From NCBI RefSeq assembly GCF_014805625.2, contig NW_023998415.1:26151296-26215295 (forward strand): 64,000 nt of DNA. Reading direction: 5' to 3'. The notes under the pieces are model-generated. The model had not been told where the DNA came from and searched no databases. It saw nothing but the letters and a program-made list of their open reading frames with translations. A program made the position numbers and the translations under genes. Shown here in pieces: positions 13,374 through 26,172 of the stretch (position 1 is its first letter; every line of letters begins with the position of its first letter). The stretch is from Glossina fuscipes. Lineage: Eukaryota > Arthropoda > Insecta > Diptera > Glossinidae.

Positions 13374-14397
13374 TGGTCCGAGAAAATTTAGGCTTAGGTA
13401 AAATTACAAAATAGCGCCTGATAAGTGATTTGTGAAATGTGCTTCAGAAAGTGTTATCATTGCGCCAGAAAAATTCGAATGCAATTTTAAATACATATTA
13501 TATAGGAGGCATAAAGAGATAAAAATTAAGGAAATTTTATTTTAAGGATTTTTCAAAACAATTAAGATTTAACAAAAGAAGAAGAAATGAAGGAATGAAT
13601 GAATGAATGAAAGGAATAGGAAAGCTTTATCGGTTCTGCTATAGAATGCATAAAACTCAACATCACAAATTGAAATTAATTATTAAGCAATTACTGTCCA
13701 AAGAGTCGAATGATAATTAGTTGAAATATATATGAATGAATTAATTTCAATGAGTAAAAATTTCTACCTGTTTATGTTTTTCAATCAACATCAATTTATA
13801 CAATATTTTATATCGCCATTTATTCCCCGAATCTCTAATTAAAGAATTGTGATCAATAGTCGCGGTAACACTGGTTCAATGCTTACATCGGGGATTTTCA
13901 TTTATTCAAAAGTTAATTCAAATAATTTTAAGTAAAGGAACGATTTAGGATTATAAGCGATTTTATTGTGATTTACATTAGCACTCGTAAGAATTTAGTA
14001 TAAAACTACTAATAATTGATCAAAGGAGAGCTAATATAGGGGTTTGCCGGAAAAATACGATATTCTAACGATAATACTTAATACCAATGTGATACCTAAA
14101 AGTCATGCTCGTCAATAGCGACCGTGAGCGTGTCAAAGTCAATTGGGACGTTGTTGGCGTAATAGAAATCTCAAGAAAAATAATCCAAATCTGCTTATTA
14201 CAAGGACTCCCATGATATATAAATGCCTCCCATGTATTATGTCTTGTGCATTTGAGCACAATATGTCATTAGCTCACACGAACGCAAACAGATATCCAGT
14301 GAACTTAAGTTCAATGGTTTCGAATTTTTTGCAAATGGGTGGACTTTAAAAAACGAATTTGGCCTTAGCTGAATATAAGTACTGACTTAATTAAGTT
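13374..14397. other. Intergenic DNA downstream of PGRP-LC
   Basis: No further peptidoglycan-recognition exon is visible here on the minus strand, so no second ectodomain cassette lies directly 3' of the receptor. A short GAAT repeat sits at about 13590-13608. Possible 5' extension of the 12556-13373 candidate cannot be excluded near 13380-13500. Confidence 0.5.
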
Positions 14398-16419
14398 CTA
14401 TGCGTGCGCGTCCCAAGGGTACGGCGCCATTCCCAATTCACTGCCGCATACTGGATTATTATTTTCGCCGCACGGATGAAAATGTGGCCACTTCTTAATG
14501 ATACTGTAAACATATGCACCGGGACTTTTCGATTTTCTTGTCTTGTGAATTATGATCAAAAAAAAAAAAACAAGAGATAAGTGTACATAATATAAATACA
14601 TAAGTATGTATATACCTGATTTTGGGCCACTAGCTTGTAATCAAGAGCAATATATTTATTTGTGAGCGCGTGAGCCAATAGATATTTAGTAGCTTCCACT
14701 TGTCGCTTCTCCGGCTTATGGCGTACATAGTCACCCATGAAAGTGATAGCCAGTGTTCTATCTGCATATGTGTTTGCCCAATGCCAACCGCGACCGACAT
14801 ATATATACCCATCCCCACTTACCTATGTAGAATGTAAACAAAAGCAAGAATACGAAATCGAATAGGAAATCCAAGCCAGTTCAAAGGAGCTTACATAAAA
14901 ATTCGACTGTATATCGGGCAGAGCCTTTTCGGCAATAGCAGCATCTTGAATGCTACGCATTTTAATCGAGCATTTGTAAATATTGTAACAAGGCTGAGAT
15001 TGTACGCCGATGTGCGTGATCATAACATACGGTATGGGATGTTTTAATGGTATTGTTAAATTTTTTGCATTTTCCGATGAACCCCACTGATCACGTTCGA
15101 CTACAAGATGTCCATCGCCTAAATTTGGAACTGCAATACTTTAAATATAAAATCATTCATATCCAATAGCCAGGCAAGTGTAAAACGTTATTGCTTACAT
15201 GCATCGTGCTCATAATTATTACTGAAATATATGGCATGTCCGTCAGATTTCGGACGCATCAGTTCAACATATAAAATAATGCCGACAACCAAAATCACTA
15301 ATATCAGGAGGAGTATTAATAGTTTTGATGTGAACGTGACGCGTTGCGATACTGTCGTGCTCGTAGTCGTTCTCGAACTGTTAATTGCTGATGAAGAGAA
15401 ATTTAAGTTAAAGAGTAACAATCAAAGATGTCATCCGCTTAAATTGATCATGAAAATAGTTTTAAAGGATCTCATGGCATTCACCGCGACGTCACTTATT
15501 TGTTACATGTACATGCCTTGCCCTGTTAAGGGCAATTGTTTTTAAAATTGGTGCAAGTCTTTCGTTTATGTACATCTGCGCAAACCTAATATACATACCC
15601 CGGACGGGTCACTATAAGTACGTTCAGTATGCTTTCCTAAATTCATTTTTTCAAATTCAATAAATACTGAGATGCTAAGCCAGATGCCGCCAAAAATTTA
15701 CAATCATCATGTTTATCTATTTTAGTTGGCGAGTATCACGCATCTTGCCAAGATAAATGGCATATGATTTCTTTTAGAAGACTTACAAGGATTCCTTGCG
15801 GTGTTCGAACTATTCATTATAATTCATTTGACGCGATTGAACTTTAACCCCTTATCATATCATTGTCGTAAACTTGATGGAATTTTTTTTTTGTTTTTTT
15901 TTTGTTTAAACCTATAACAAATTGTCCATAGTTGAACTATATATATATCATAGGTATATATCTCATAGGTTTATGAGAGTAAGTAAAGACAAAAAAAAAA
16001 AAAAGATTAAAAGCTTTAAAATTTATAATGAAAAGCTCCTTATTATTGCACGTGATATCTTGTAAAATAAATGTAGATTGAGGTAAGTATTTTGATAGCG
16101 GAGTGAAATTAATTGATTACTTGCCACCGTTAGCTTGCATGGAACGTGCTTCGACTGTAGCATCCATATATTGATAAATAGTTACAGGTCCTTGATATTG
16201 AGTCATTGGACCGATTACCACATCGGAGGAATTCGATAGATTTATGACACTCGAAGGCGGTAACGTCGGAGTGGTATATGCATTTTGTGGACTATTTGCC
16301 GGTAACGAACCACCACGAGAACCATTGTTTGCCGAATTCTGAGCTGACAAACTCCATAGAGCGTTATTAGCATTTGTACTTGCGAAAGGATTCCGATCCG
16401 TATTGTTTTGTTCAAACAT
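14398..16419 (-). CDS. PGRP-LC: PGRP-LC-type transmembrane peptidoglycan recognition receptor
   Basis: Five exons on the minus strand, all in phase: 16419-16121, 15377-15199, 15130-14895, 14822-14616 and 14541-14398, giving 354 residues. The ATG at 16419 is the first in frame. Residues 1-118 are an Asn/Ser-rich cytoplasmic tail with a cryptic RHIM-like segment at about 58-83 ('VINLSNSSDVVIGPMTQYQG', followed by PVTIYQ), the region that signals through Imd in Drosophila. Residues 119-137 are one transmembrane helix. The PGRP domain runs from about 168 ('LVVERDQWG') through 'NFYVSGDGYIYVGRGWHW' to 'SPGAYVYSIIKKWPHFHPCG', with a Cys-containing tail. The zinc-ligand positions of amidase PGRPs are lost ('VAQNQTRKSKSPG' replaces the H..C region), so it should bind or relay ligand, not cleave it. 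The wording of the ectodomain and the C-terminal extension fit the PGRP-LCa type best. PGRP-LF or -LA are less likely because of the RHIM-like motif and single ectodomain. Confidence 0.93.
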
Positions 16420-18381
16420 TTCTTTTGTTTTGTTTTTATTTTTCAATAACTACAACTTGAAATTCTTGAAACTTATAAAGATTTTGCAAAATACGTGCGC
16501 ATACGAATGTAAATATTGGTATATGCTTTATAATTAATTAATAGTGCGATCCGAATGGAATATCAACTTCAACTGAGGCTAATATACGTATATACAATAT
16601 TTAATTTATTTCAATCAGTCACTTACTTACTTAACAATAGTGAGACGAGTAAACCTGTTACACACTTATTCACTCAATATCGTAAAAAATGTAAGGAAAA
16701 AAAAGTATATACATATATATATATACATGTTCAGCTGACCGTGTCATTAAGGGAACATTTACTTAGCATCTACGAAAGACAACAAGTAATTCCATCAGCA
16801 CGTGTGTGTAATGTCGAAAAGAGTGCCTAAGATTCGATTTAAAGCACTTGTTGGGGGACTTTCGTGTAATTTATTCATAATTTATTCGGTGAGTGCAAAT
16901 ACGTGTACGCTTGCTTACTTAAAGCAAATATTACAAACAATCAATCAAACTATTACGAATATATCACTGAGTATTGCTGAGATGGAAAATTTGACTGAGT
17001 CTTTAAAGGTTCGCTGATCAATATCGGTATCTACGTAGCGGCATCATTTCACCGATAAATGATAATAAATAAATTAAACGCAATTATCGTTTGGCCATGC
17101 TTTTATAGATATTCCAAATAAAAAAGAGTTATTTAACGTTGCGTTCTGATCTTCAGATGACAAAGTGTGTAACAATCGTATAATGAAATTTTATGCCAAT
17201 CCGTGTCCATGAAAATCTCTTAATCTTAGCTCAAGTAGCTTGGGAAACGGTTTTCGCGTAGCCAAGAACCATTTTCATTACTAATACATTAACATTGCTG
17301 CATTAGTAGGCAGTGTCACAAACAAATTGATGGGAACTTTAAATAGCGCCGATTATATGAAAGAAGCCTAAATAAAACAATAAGAAGCGTCTTTTATGAT
17401 ATATATGATTTAAGGAGATGCAAGGTAAACATGAAACCAACGGATACGCATTAAGGGCTCGAGTAAAAGGATACATCTATGACTTGAGACAATGCACTGG
17501 AATTGAGAGAGAATGTAAATAAACAATAAATAAATAAAAGCTATTCCTATAACCTCTTTGCCATCACTAGTACTCTTCTTGTTCTTGTTCTTCTTCTTCT
17601 TTTGCTGTTCAGCAAATCAACAATCAAAGATTCGCTCTGATGTGTATTACTAGTACTACTATTACTGACAAAGTGAGGTAGCTCTCATACCATAATAAAG
17701 AGCCGCTTACGTTGTAACAAAGCGGCGATTTAGCGAACCGAAGACGTCTGGCTGCTGCTCACCGCTGCACATTCGTTTGCATTTGCTGAAATAAAACTAA
17801 ACTAAACTAATAAGATGAATTATTACTATTCTGTCTTCTTCATACTTTCGAAATTTGTTTCTTCGTAACTATGTTTTGTTGTTTCAAAAATGAAAAAAAT
17901 CTTACACGTAGCGATCCTTTTCAAACGGAGAAACCATCGCCTCAAAGGTATATGATGTAAAAACTTTGAACAACATCTGAACTAAGTTCACCATGGAACT
18001 TCACCATTCGACCTTTGACCTAATTACACTCCATTATTCCGTTTATTCCTTGTGGTATACGATAGATTATGTTTGCATGGATGTATGTAATACTCAGAGG
18101 GACTTGAGATAGAACCACCTCTTCTTAGAATCGTCGTTTTAAAATCTATTTATGTTTGTGTTTCTATGTCTATACGTTTGTTTTTGTGAAATAATCGTGT
18201 TTGTAAAACAATCGTATAGACGTATTTCGTGTGTAGCGTCAGCCTGAAACAACTGTAATTTGTGAACTAATGGAGAGAATGTCATGGAATGCTAATGCAT
18301 TTTAAAGGTTGTTATTATCTACGAATCGCAGGCCATATGATAACAGTGCAGCGATTTGTCACTTCCACTTCTCGGATAACG
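16420..18381. other. Upstream region of PGRP-LC
   Basis: No coding exon is supported. It probably holds the promoter and any 5' untranslated exons of the minus-strand receptor, but no defined kappa-B or GATA cluster could be assigned by eye. Confidence 0.4.
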
Positions 18382-18669
18382 TCATGCCTGCCCGCAGCGA
18401 CCAGATTCGTTGATTTCGTTTTCTTTTATAACCGTAAGCATAGGTGCAATATCATCGGACATGTAAAGCTCTTCAACTGAACCTGCGCGGATAGTCCAAC
18501 CGATTGAAAGAACAGCTTTTTTAAAATGCATGCGCCCACCAAGGAAATGTTTCGAATCGACAACTTGAGCGCGCGCATCTCCATTACCGTAACCTTGAAT
18601 GTTATCATCGTTCCGCCAAACAGGAATTTTTACCTTTTTTGCTTTTTTAAGCCTATCTTCTCGTTCATG
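18382..18669 (-). CDS. Unrecognised open frame, possible exon
   Basis: A minus-strand frame is open for about 95 codons with composition unlike the AT-rich surroundings: 'KKVKIPVWRNDDNIQGYGNG', then 'DSKHFLGGRMHFKKAVLSIG' and 'EELYMSDDIAPMLTVIKENE'. There is no good initiator methionine and no convincing donor or acceptor, so it would be part of a larger gene or a decayed one. The overlapping minus frame at 18426-18608 also is open but less protein-like. No family is recognised. Confidence 0.25.
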   Translation of the reverse strand, partial: HEREDRLKKAKKVKIPVWRNDDNIQGYGNGDARAQVVDSKHFLGGRMHFKKAVLSIGWTIRAGSVEELYMSDDIAPMLTVIKENEINESGRCGQA

Positions 18670-19470
18670 TTATTGAGATGTATACACGCAAGATATTACG
18701 AGCTTTAAAGTAAAGATTGGATCGAATCGAATTCTAATTTTGAAAAATTATCATTAATATGAAAAGGAACTGGCAATTGTCGAAACTTATCTTATTATTT
18801 GTCTCATTTCTGCATAATAATTTTATATAAAAGATTTGACTTGAATCGACCAATTTTTCCACACCTCCCCATATAACATTTCGTAGGAAAAGTGTTGGTC
18901 TTTATATCATCAAAATGTGTAATATTTAGATTAGCTTTTTGAAGCCCATACCTTAAGTAAATCGTTATAAAAAATCTTTGATCTTTTGTTAAATTTGGGT
19001 CAAGTTACTCGGCGTTTTGCGCTCCCTTCAATATAACGACTGCCATGAAAAATATGCCTTTACATCAGAGCAAGATATAAGTTTTGGTATTTTATAAGGC
19101 GCAACTAGCGTAAAGCACTTAATGGATGGTTGGCCTTACCCGACCATGTGTTTACTTGCTTTTTATATACTTTGAAAATTCCATTCCAGAAATACACATC
19201 AAGAAGCTTACCAATTATCAGTGGCCAACATGAATACCAGAATTGCCGGGCATAGAGGGACATAACTTTTCTCTTCCTTGAATCAAATCTAAAATTTTAT
19301 AGCGTTTACTTTAGTTCAGAGTTTTAAGCTTGGACTTGAATTTTATTTTTAACAATATTCAAAATTTTACCTAAGGCGAAGATAATTTTTTATTTATTAG
19401 TTCGAAATATTGACCTAAGAGTTATCAAAGCGTGTTTAAATATGTTGTGCGGTGCGGGTAAGTTCATGAA

Positions 19471-19690
19471 TCATCTTTTGACTTGCTCTAGCAATTTTTT
19501 TGACTTCGGGGAAAGATAGTCACTAAATGATAGCGGGGAGTAGTGTTTCCGATTTTCGCGATATTGATATTTATATGAAATTTCTTTTCTTTGCTCCTGA
19601 CTGAGATTGCCAGCTGAAAGGTAATCTATCTCGTTCTGCAACTGCTCTTTTCTTGTAATTTGCGTCCATCTTGAAAGCCGAATGGAATTT
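19471..19690 (-). CDS. Unrecognised C-terminal exon candidate
   Basis: The minus-strand frame is open for about 65 codons and ends at a TGA. It is strongly hydrophilic and helical, with 'TRKEQLQNEIDYLSAGNLSQ' then 'EQRKEISYKYQYRENRKHYS' and 'LSPKSKKLLEQVKR' before the stop. An acceptor-like 'cggctttcaag' ends near 19683 and would place it in frame. No upstream exon was matched. Chance is possible, but the charged composition is unusual for this AT-rich DNA. Confidence 0.3.
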
Positions 19691-19713
19691 TTTATATGAG
19701 AGTGTTTTAGCAA

Positions 19714-19785
19714 TTATTTAAGATATTTACATTAATAGTGATATAGACGCCAGGTCACGCGATTTAATGGAGAGATTTTACTACC

Positions 19786-19823
<38 letters not shown>

Positions 19824-19895
19824 AAACATGAGTAAATATATATATGGTAATCACCTAGGACAAAGACACACACGCACACACGAGGTGTAAGAGAC

Positions 19896-19930
<35 letters not shown>

Positions 19931-22394
19931 AAGAGCGAGAGGCATAGAAGCTAAGCTACTCTATCACAGTAGAAAAGAAACACAAATCTATTTGCATGCT
20001 TTACGTGTGAGCGTGTGAATACACCCGTATTATCAAATCAACATCGAAAAAGAAAGTTCAAACGCGGTGAATTATTTAAGTATATATATATATATATATA
20101 TATTCTTAATCAATATCAAATTTTGAATCGATCTATGCATATCGGTCTATTTGGCAACCGTTGTCTTCTATGTTCTTTGGTATTGAAAATGAGTCAAGTC
20201 GGTCGAAGGTGATATTTACAGTAAAACATAACCTGGACTGATCGCTGTTTTTGGCGATTTTCTTTGCTTTCACAACTTTGAACAGATAGAACGATAAAAA
20301 TTTCCACGTATATGGAAAGTCGATCATTCAAAAAGACGTCTACGTCTAACCAATGGCAAAATTTCTTTGCTTTGATTTTTTTTTTTTTTTTTTTTTTTTA
20401 TAATAAATATGGTAAAGGTAGAAAAGATTCGGTAATTTTCCTATGTAATTGTCTCATTTATCTACGTATCCTTTTCTCTGGATCATCTTTTGCCGAGTTG
20501 ACGACAGATAATAGCCGCTGGGGGTTCAGATCTGCAGGTTATGGTGAATGGAACAGCTATGCATGCTTGCTGGTCATTAGTTTTGCTACGCTGTGAGTAA
20601 ATGCGGCATCGCAGTGCGCGGTTAGCTTTCTCACGCCTAAATCATGACTCATTTTTTAAGAGATAAATAATGCAAAGATGATATTAGAAAATCGAAGCTT
20701 TTAATATGAATACTTACGCTTATTGTCACTAATAAACAGTATTTTGTTCATATTAATGTATATTCACATACATGCAGAGATGCGTTCGTATGTATATTTC
20801 AACAAAATTTATTTAATAAATTTCTATTAAAACATAATTTTCCAACATTTAAAGTAAAACATAAAAGTATGTATATATATTTAAATACATATTTATATAC
20901 ATATATTTATATACATACATATACATACATATATATATATATATGTATATGCTATATACATGTATATAAATATATATGTACATAAATATACATATATATA
21001 TATATATATGTTAGTATGTATGTTTATATACATATATATATTTATATATGTATACAATAAAATATATGCTAGATGTGAACAACATTTTTGGGAAATAAAT
21101 TTCAACATAAATATGTATTATATATGAAGCATACACCTACAAATATTCATATACAATAATCATAGTAATGATAAGAGAGCGCAAAAGTTGCTCACATTAT
21201 CTTGCAAAAAAGAAAAAAAAAACAAAAAAAAAAAAAATACAATTATAAAAATTACAAAGTACGTAAATTAAGTGAGATATATGTTGTGCGGATTGCATAA
21301 CATCCGAATTGGAAATTCGTAAAAATATATTAAAAAAAAAAAGAAAAATAAATTTCATTAACATACGCTATTGCGTAGATACAACAAATCGTTACATTTG
21401 AACTACGAGCGAGGAGCACTATTCGAAATAAATCCTTACAATTGCGTCAATTTTTCCCTTTCTTCTTTCTTTGTGCTTCTTATTTTCAATTTAAATTTTC
21501 TCTTCTTCTTTTTTCTTCTCAGAATAAATGAACCTAAGACCTGATCTGAGCTCCTCTGTAAGTATCGTTTTTTAAAGAGTTTTAAACCCGTTTTCCTGGC
21601 CTGACTCGCTCACTCGATTCGGGTTATGGCGTTGCATGCGTTGTATGACTGTGTTTGTATGCATCTAGACGACCAATCGATGCGATATATGCGAATATAT
21701 GGAAATTTATATCAAATTTATTTACTTCAAATATACGAAATTGTACATAAATCAAAAATAAACGCCGGACAGCACTGATGCATTCATTTTTTTTTTTTTT
21801 GTCGTCTACCTTGGGTTCCTAATTGCACTTTAATTTAACGGATCGGAACGCGGCCGAAAACACAGAAACATGTACCCAGCCACGCAAGACAATAATTTAA
21901 ATATAAAAGCATACGTGCACACATCACACACATTCATTCAAAAACATAAATGCATTAAAGTGCTTGCATCTACCGATCGAGTGTCGAGGCTCTCTGTTTC
22001 TCCCATTCCGTGTATCGTTGAGCTCTTTTCTTAAATTCCCATTACCCATTTTTCACTGGTAACATGAAATAAATAAATATATTGATTGCACACACAAACA
22101 CATACACACAGGTACACGTATGTGTGAGCTTAAGGAAATGAATGCATGCTAACGGGATCAGTTAAAGTAATAGGAGGAAGATCACAATTGTCGAAATATA
22201 CGTTCGGTTTTTGACATGTGTGAGTTTTGTTGTTGTTGTTGTTTTTTTCTGTTTTCTGTTTTCTTTTTTTTTTCTTCTTTTTTGTTTTACATACATAATA
22301 TATAATTTGCGCCTATATAAAACGAAAACTATTAAAAATAGATAATTGCAACTACTCTGCTGTGGTTAAATCGGCGGACATTTTTGGTTTTATC
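19714..22394. other. Microsatellite-rich intergenic DNA
   Basis: Contains (AT)n at 19791-19820 and 20081-20102, a GA-rich tract at 19889-19935, a reverse fragment of family B at about 20095-20215 ('aatcaatatcaaattttgaa', then 'tcgatctatgcat'), a poly-T at 20378-20399 and a 200-base TA/CA-rich stretch at 20870-21060. No gene is supported. Confidence 0.6.
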
Positions 22395-23860
22395 TCAATC
22401 GAAAATGCATGCGAACACCGCTAAGCAATTCCAACCAAAGTTTTCTAAGCAACCGGCCTCTTGGTTATTAGCGGCACTCTTCTCGGCACTCCTCATTTTC
22501 TTTGGGTAGTTTTTTGGATTACTGCGATCGCTAAGATGTATGGGCATTTTAGCGAACTCCGGCCGGGGAGTGCGAAATTTCTCTAGTAATTCGCTCTGCT
22601 CCAGTGTCAAATTCTTTGATTTCCTACCTAAAGTCGATGGTCAAGAAATTTGTTGTTATTTTAATTCTTGCTTTTTTTTTTTTTTTTTTTTTTACATTAC
22701 CTTCGATCATATCGTTAACAAGTGGAATTTCCGTTGGATTTAATAGCTCGACACGATCACAAGCTGTTCTAAATTCATGAGCGCTCATTAAAGCGTAACG
22801 GGGCATATAACAAAGGGGGCCCAAAACTTTTCGCCTATTTTCGGTGTTAGCCTCAAGATTTTTGCGTCTACACTCTGCTGTACTCCAATCGGCCAGGCAA
22901 TTAAATAACGTTCGCTCCGAACTTAGCTGCAAAGCTTCACGTTTCGCAATCATTTCCAATTCTTCGAAACGAAGTTCAGTCAATTCTTCCTTGGCCAGCA
23001 CTAATTCGGCATGCATATCAATTAGCTGTAGAGCATTGTTAAGCAGGGCTACACCGTAGTCTTCGGCAGTAAATGGATTCGGATTTGGGGCGGGAACGTT
23101 TGTAGAATTCAAATTGAAATTAGAATTCGTTGTAGCGATTACCTGAGCTTTTCGTTTGTTCTTCTTAGAGGCGGATTCTTGTGTCGTTATAACGGCACCT
23201 AATTGGTATTGATTAGAGACTTGTACCGCCTGATAGAACCAGAGACAACGAAAAACATCTATTACGGTGGCACTTGTTAGCTGAAGGTCTAATTCGCGTG
23301 TGCAATGAATTATCTGTAAAATATATTTATATATATATACATATATATATTTGTGATTAAAATCCGTATTAATGAAATGTTCTACGAATTGGAACTAGAA
23401 TCGAGCATACCAAATCGGGGCAATTGAAACGATCCGCTAGTTCCAGTATTTTCAGTATATGTAAATGGTCGCGATATTTTACAAATTTTGTTTCCAAAAA
23501 ACGTATAATTAATTCGAAATCATGTTTATCTACATTTGAGACTTGGAAATGATTGTCACCTTTGCGGCCACTATTCGGTCCGGCATGAATCAATTTGGCC
23601 AATTCGACGCTATTCTCCAATACTGCTTTTCTCTCGCATCTTATCATGTAACGGTCATCGCCGTTAACCACAATAAAATCGATATAAGGACTTGGTATTA
23701 TCGGTATGCCGGCTGAGACGTTCGTGTGCGCTCGCATATAAAATGAAGGCCGCGCTATAGGCGGCTTTGTTACTGAATGAGAGGAACCGCCATTTAAACT
23801 TTCATTATTTGGATTATGCTGGCCATCGGACGAAAGACCGAAAGGTAAAACCATTTTCAT
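22395..23860 (-). CDS. BTB/POZ-BACK domain protein
   Basis: Three minus-strand exons: 23860-23411, 23313-22701 and 22627-22395. Donors are 'ttg|gtatgc' and 'gaag|gtaatg'; acceptors are 'ttttacag' and 'gactttag'. Phases match and give 431 residues from the ATG at 23860. Residues about 55-150 form a BTB fold (a 'YIDFIVVNGDDRYMIRCERK' start, then 'FELIIRFLETKFV', and 'ILKILELADRFNCPDL' crossing into exon 2). Residues about 150-340 resemble the BACK helical region ('LYN'-type 'SSERTLFNCLADWSTAECRR', 'VLGPLCYMPRYALMSAHEF'). There are no Kelch repeats. BTB-BACK proteins commonly act as Cullin-3 substrate adaptors; that role is inferred from the family only. The C-terminus is Cys-rich and hydrophobic ('CLENFGWNCLAVFACIFD'). 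The second intron contains a run of 18 T on the plus strand. Confidence 0.88.
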
Positions 23861-26172
23861 GTGTTCCTTTCTTCACTTCTGAAAATCAAATTGATACTCG
23901 TTTAATTCAGTCACACCTGTTCGTCATTCAGGGCAGTGTTTGCTAACGTTGTTCTGAAATTATTAAAAGTTAAAAATAAATCACACACATACACAACACA
24001 CTAATGCAATTCAATATATAATACGTAATAGTCTGGAATATAAATAAATGCTACGTAATTACTGTTCAATGGCGAAATAAGCGTGCCGAAAAGGAATAAC
24101 ATGTTCGTATGTATATTGATATATGCACTTGGCCGCGCGACGCAGTCATGCTATGCTTTGCACGCCTAAGTGCAAACGTTTATTGAAAACTCTAAAATGC
24201 TCATATGTTAAAAGCAATGAAGAAACCAAATAAAGTTCGGCTTGATTAACCATCGCCCCTCACATACGTAACGTAACTAATATGGAGGTCGTTAATGCAA
24301 CAAAATTCTCTGCTTGTTGTTTAAATTTCATTTCCATTGAACTCCATTATTTAAAGGGGCTTTTCAGTACATTCAATACGAAATATTGCTGCACGTATTT
24401 TTACCACATCGACCTTAGCCTTAAATGGTTTTGCTTGAACGATGCTTGAATTTGTTCGATGTCAATGCGCGTGATCTCTTATTTCGAAGTTATAAAGGAC
24501 TTAGCGGATCCATAATTCGATTAATACAAGTCACGCTTATTTACTCTGCACTCATTCCAGCCAAGATTAGAATAGAAATCGCATGTATAGGCGGGGTCCG
24601 GAGATCCTTGACGCCGTTAAACATCGACGTAACACAAGCCTGTTGTCATGGATGTGATCAATGAATGTAAAAAAATATTCAAGATCAAGATCAAGACATT
24701 CTCAGTAGATCATAGATAAGGTAGGCTAAATAGTGGCCCACGGCGAAAGATCGGTCCTTTCTTTGACAAAGTTTCGTCCGTCCTTTGGTCCTTATATAGA
24801 CTAACACACGTGTATATCTTTGTGTTTACAACTCTTTGTGGTGTTTTTTGCGGGGTAAAATATAATAAACAAAACTCCCTCTCGTTTCTGCCGAACTAGC
24901 TAGCTCATCAATAACACGTGCACATACCCTTTACAATCTCAAATCCCTCAATTCAATAAAGATAAAAATGCGATGTAGACGGAGATAAGGATATACACAC
25001 AAACTGTTTTATAATAAAATGTGTATAGTAGATTATATCACCGCGTTTTACACACTCACATAAGTACTACTACGTTATACCTTTCATCACGCCCACGACC
25101 GCATATATAGGAAAAAACATCAAATATTTTTAGAACAAAAAATTATCAAAAGATGACTGGGGCCGCTTACGATCGGATATCGTAAAAATTGTGATATATA
25201 CGTAATTGAGTTCCACAGCGAGTTCTCTAGTGGACTTCTAATTGCTTTACCATGTTACGGGTCATATAAAAAATCTTCGCGGTTTTTCCGTGCTTTCGAG
25301 CTCCTCTTTGTAGCCTGCTCCTTTCAGATGATTGCCCTGCTCCTGAAAGCTTATGTGCCGGTCTTGCTTCTTTAGTTGCAAAATTTCAGCGGGATGCACC
25401 TTTCACATCGAAATTTCCGAAATGGAATCGAGGAAACAACACTTGGATCCTGGGCTCGTTCACTCACAGCATTCTCACCGAACACTTTACAAATTTGTCA
25501 ACGAGCTTTACCTTTTTTTGTAGTAAAAAAGCATCACATAGCGTATTTTAAAATCAATGTAACTTTTCACACGAACAAAGAATTAGAAAACTATCTTCAC
25601 AAAAAATGTCTATATGTAATTGTTAACATGATTCCGCGGAAAAAACCGCAAAGACTTTTTATTATGAGCTAATATAAATATTACATATTTATCAAGGTCA
25701 GTTTAAGTGTAAATGTGAACGAAAGAATCCTATATAGAGAAGAAATCTGCCTCGGATGAGTGAAATTTTGTATTAATTAATTACTGCTCCTATATTATAT
25801 ATGTATTGCACCATCTCGCGCTATATATTTTTATTTTCTGTTTAATTATTTCTCTTGCTTTTCTTCGGCAAAACTTTTTATTACATTAGCCCGACCTATG
25901 CAAATAGCAAAAGCGATCCAAATACTAATAATCTCAACACGTGCACATTCTTTTGTTTTGCATAATAAATATTGTTACGATATTCTCTTTTGGATACTGT
26001 TCGTATCGCTAGATCGTCGCTATGCTTTTCAAGAGAAATACACTGGCACGTCTTCATTACAACACTGTTTTATTTACCAATCAATTTATTTCATAATTCG
26101 TTTCATATAAATATATCAATAAGGACAGGAGTATTTACATTTTACTTTGGCAGTACTCCCGACTTCTCAACT
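23861..26172. other. Intergenic DNA
   Basis: No gene is supported. Several frames of 70-100 codons occur but show no motif, splice partner or consistent composition. Confidence 0.5.

Noticed and set aside
13889..13898. NF-kappa-B-like site 'ggggattttc' near PGRP-LC
   Set aside because: It lies 3' of the gene and is a single weak match, with no cluster to support regulation.
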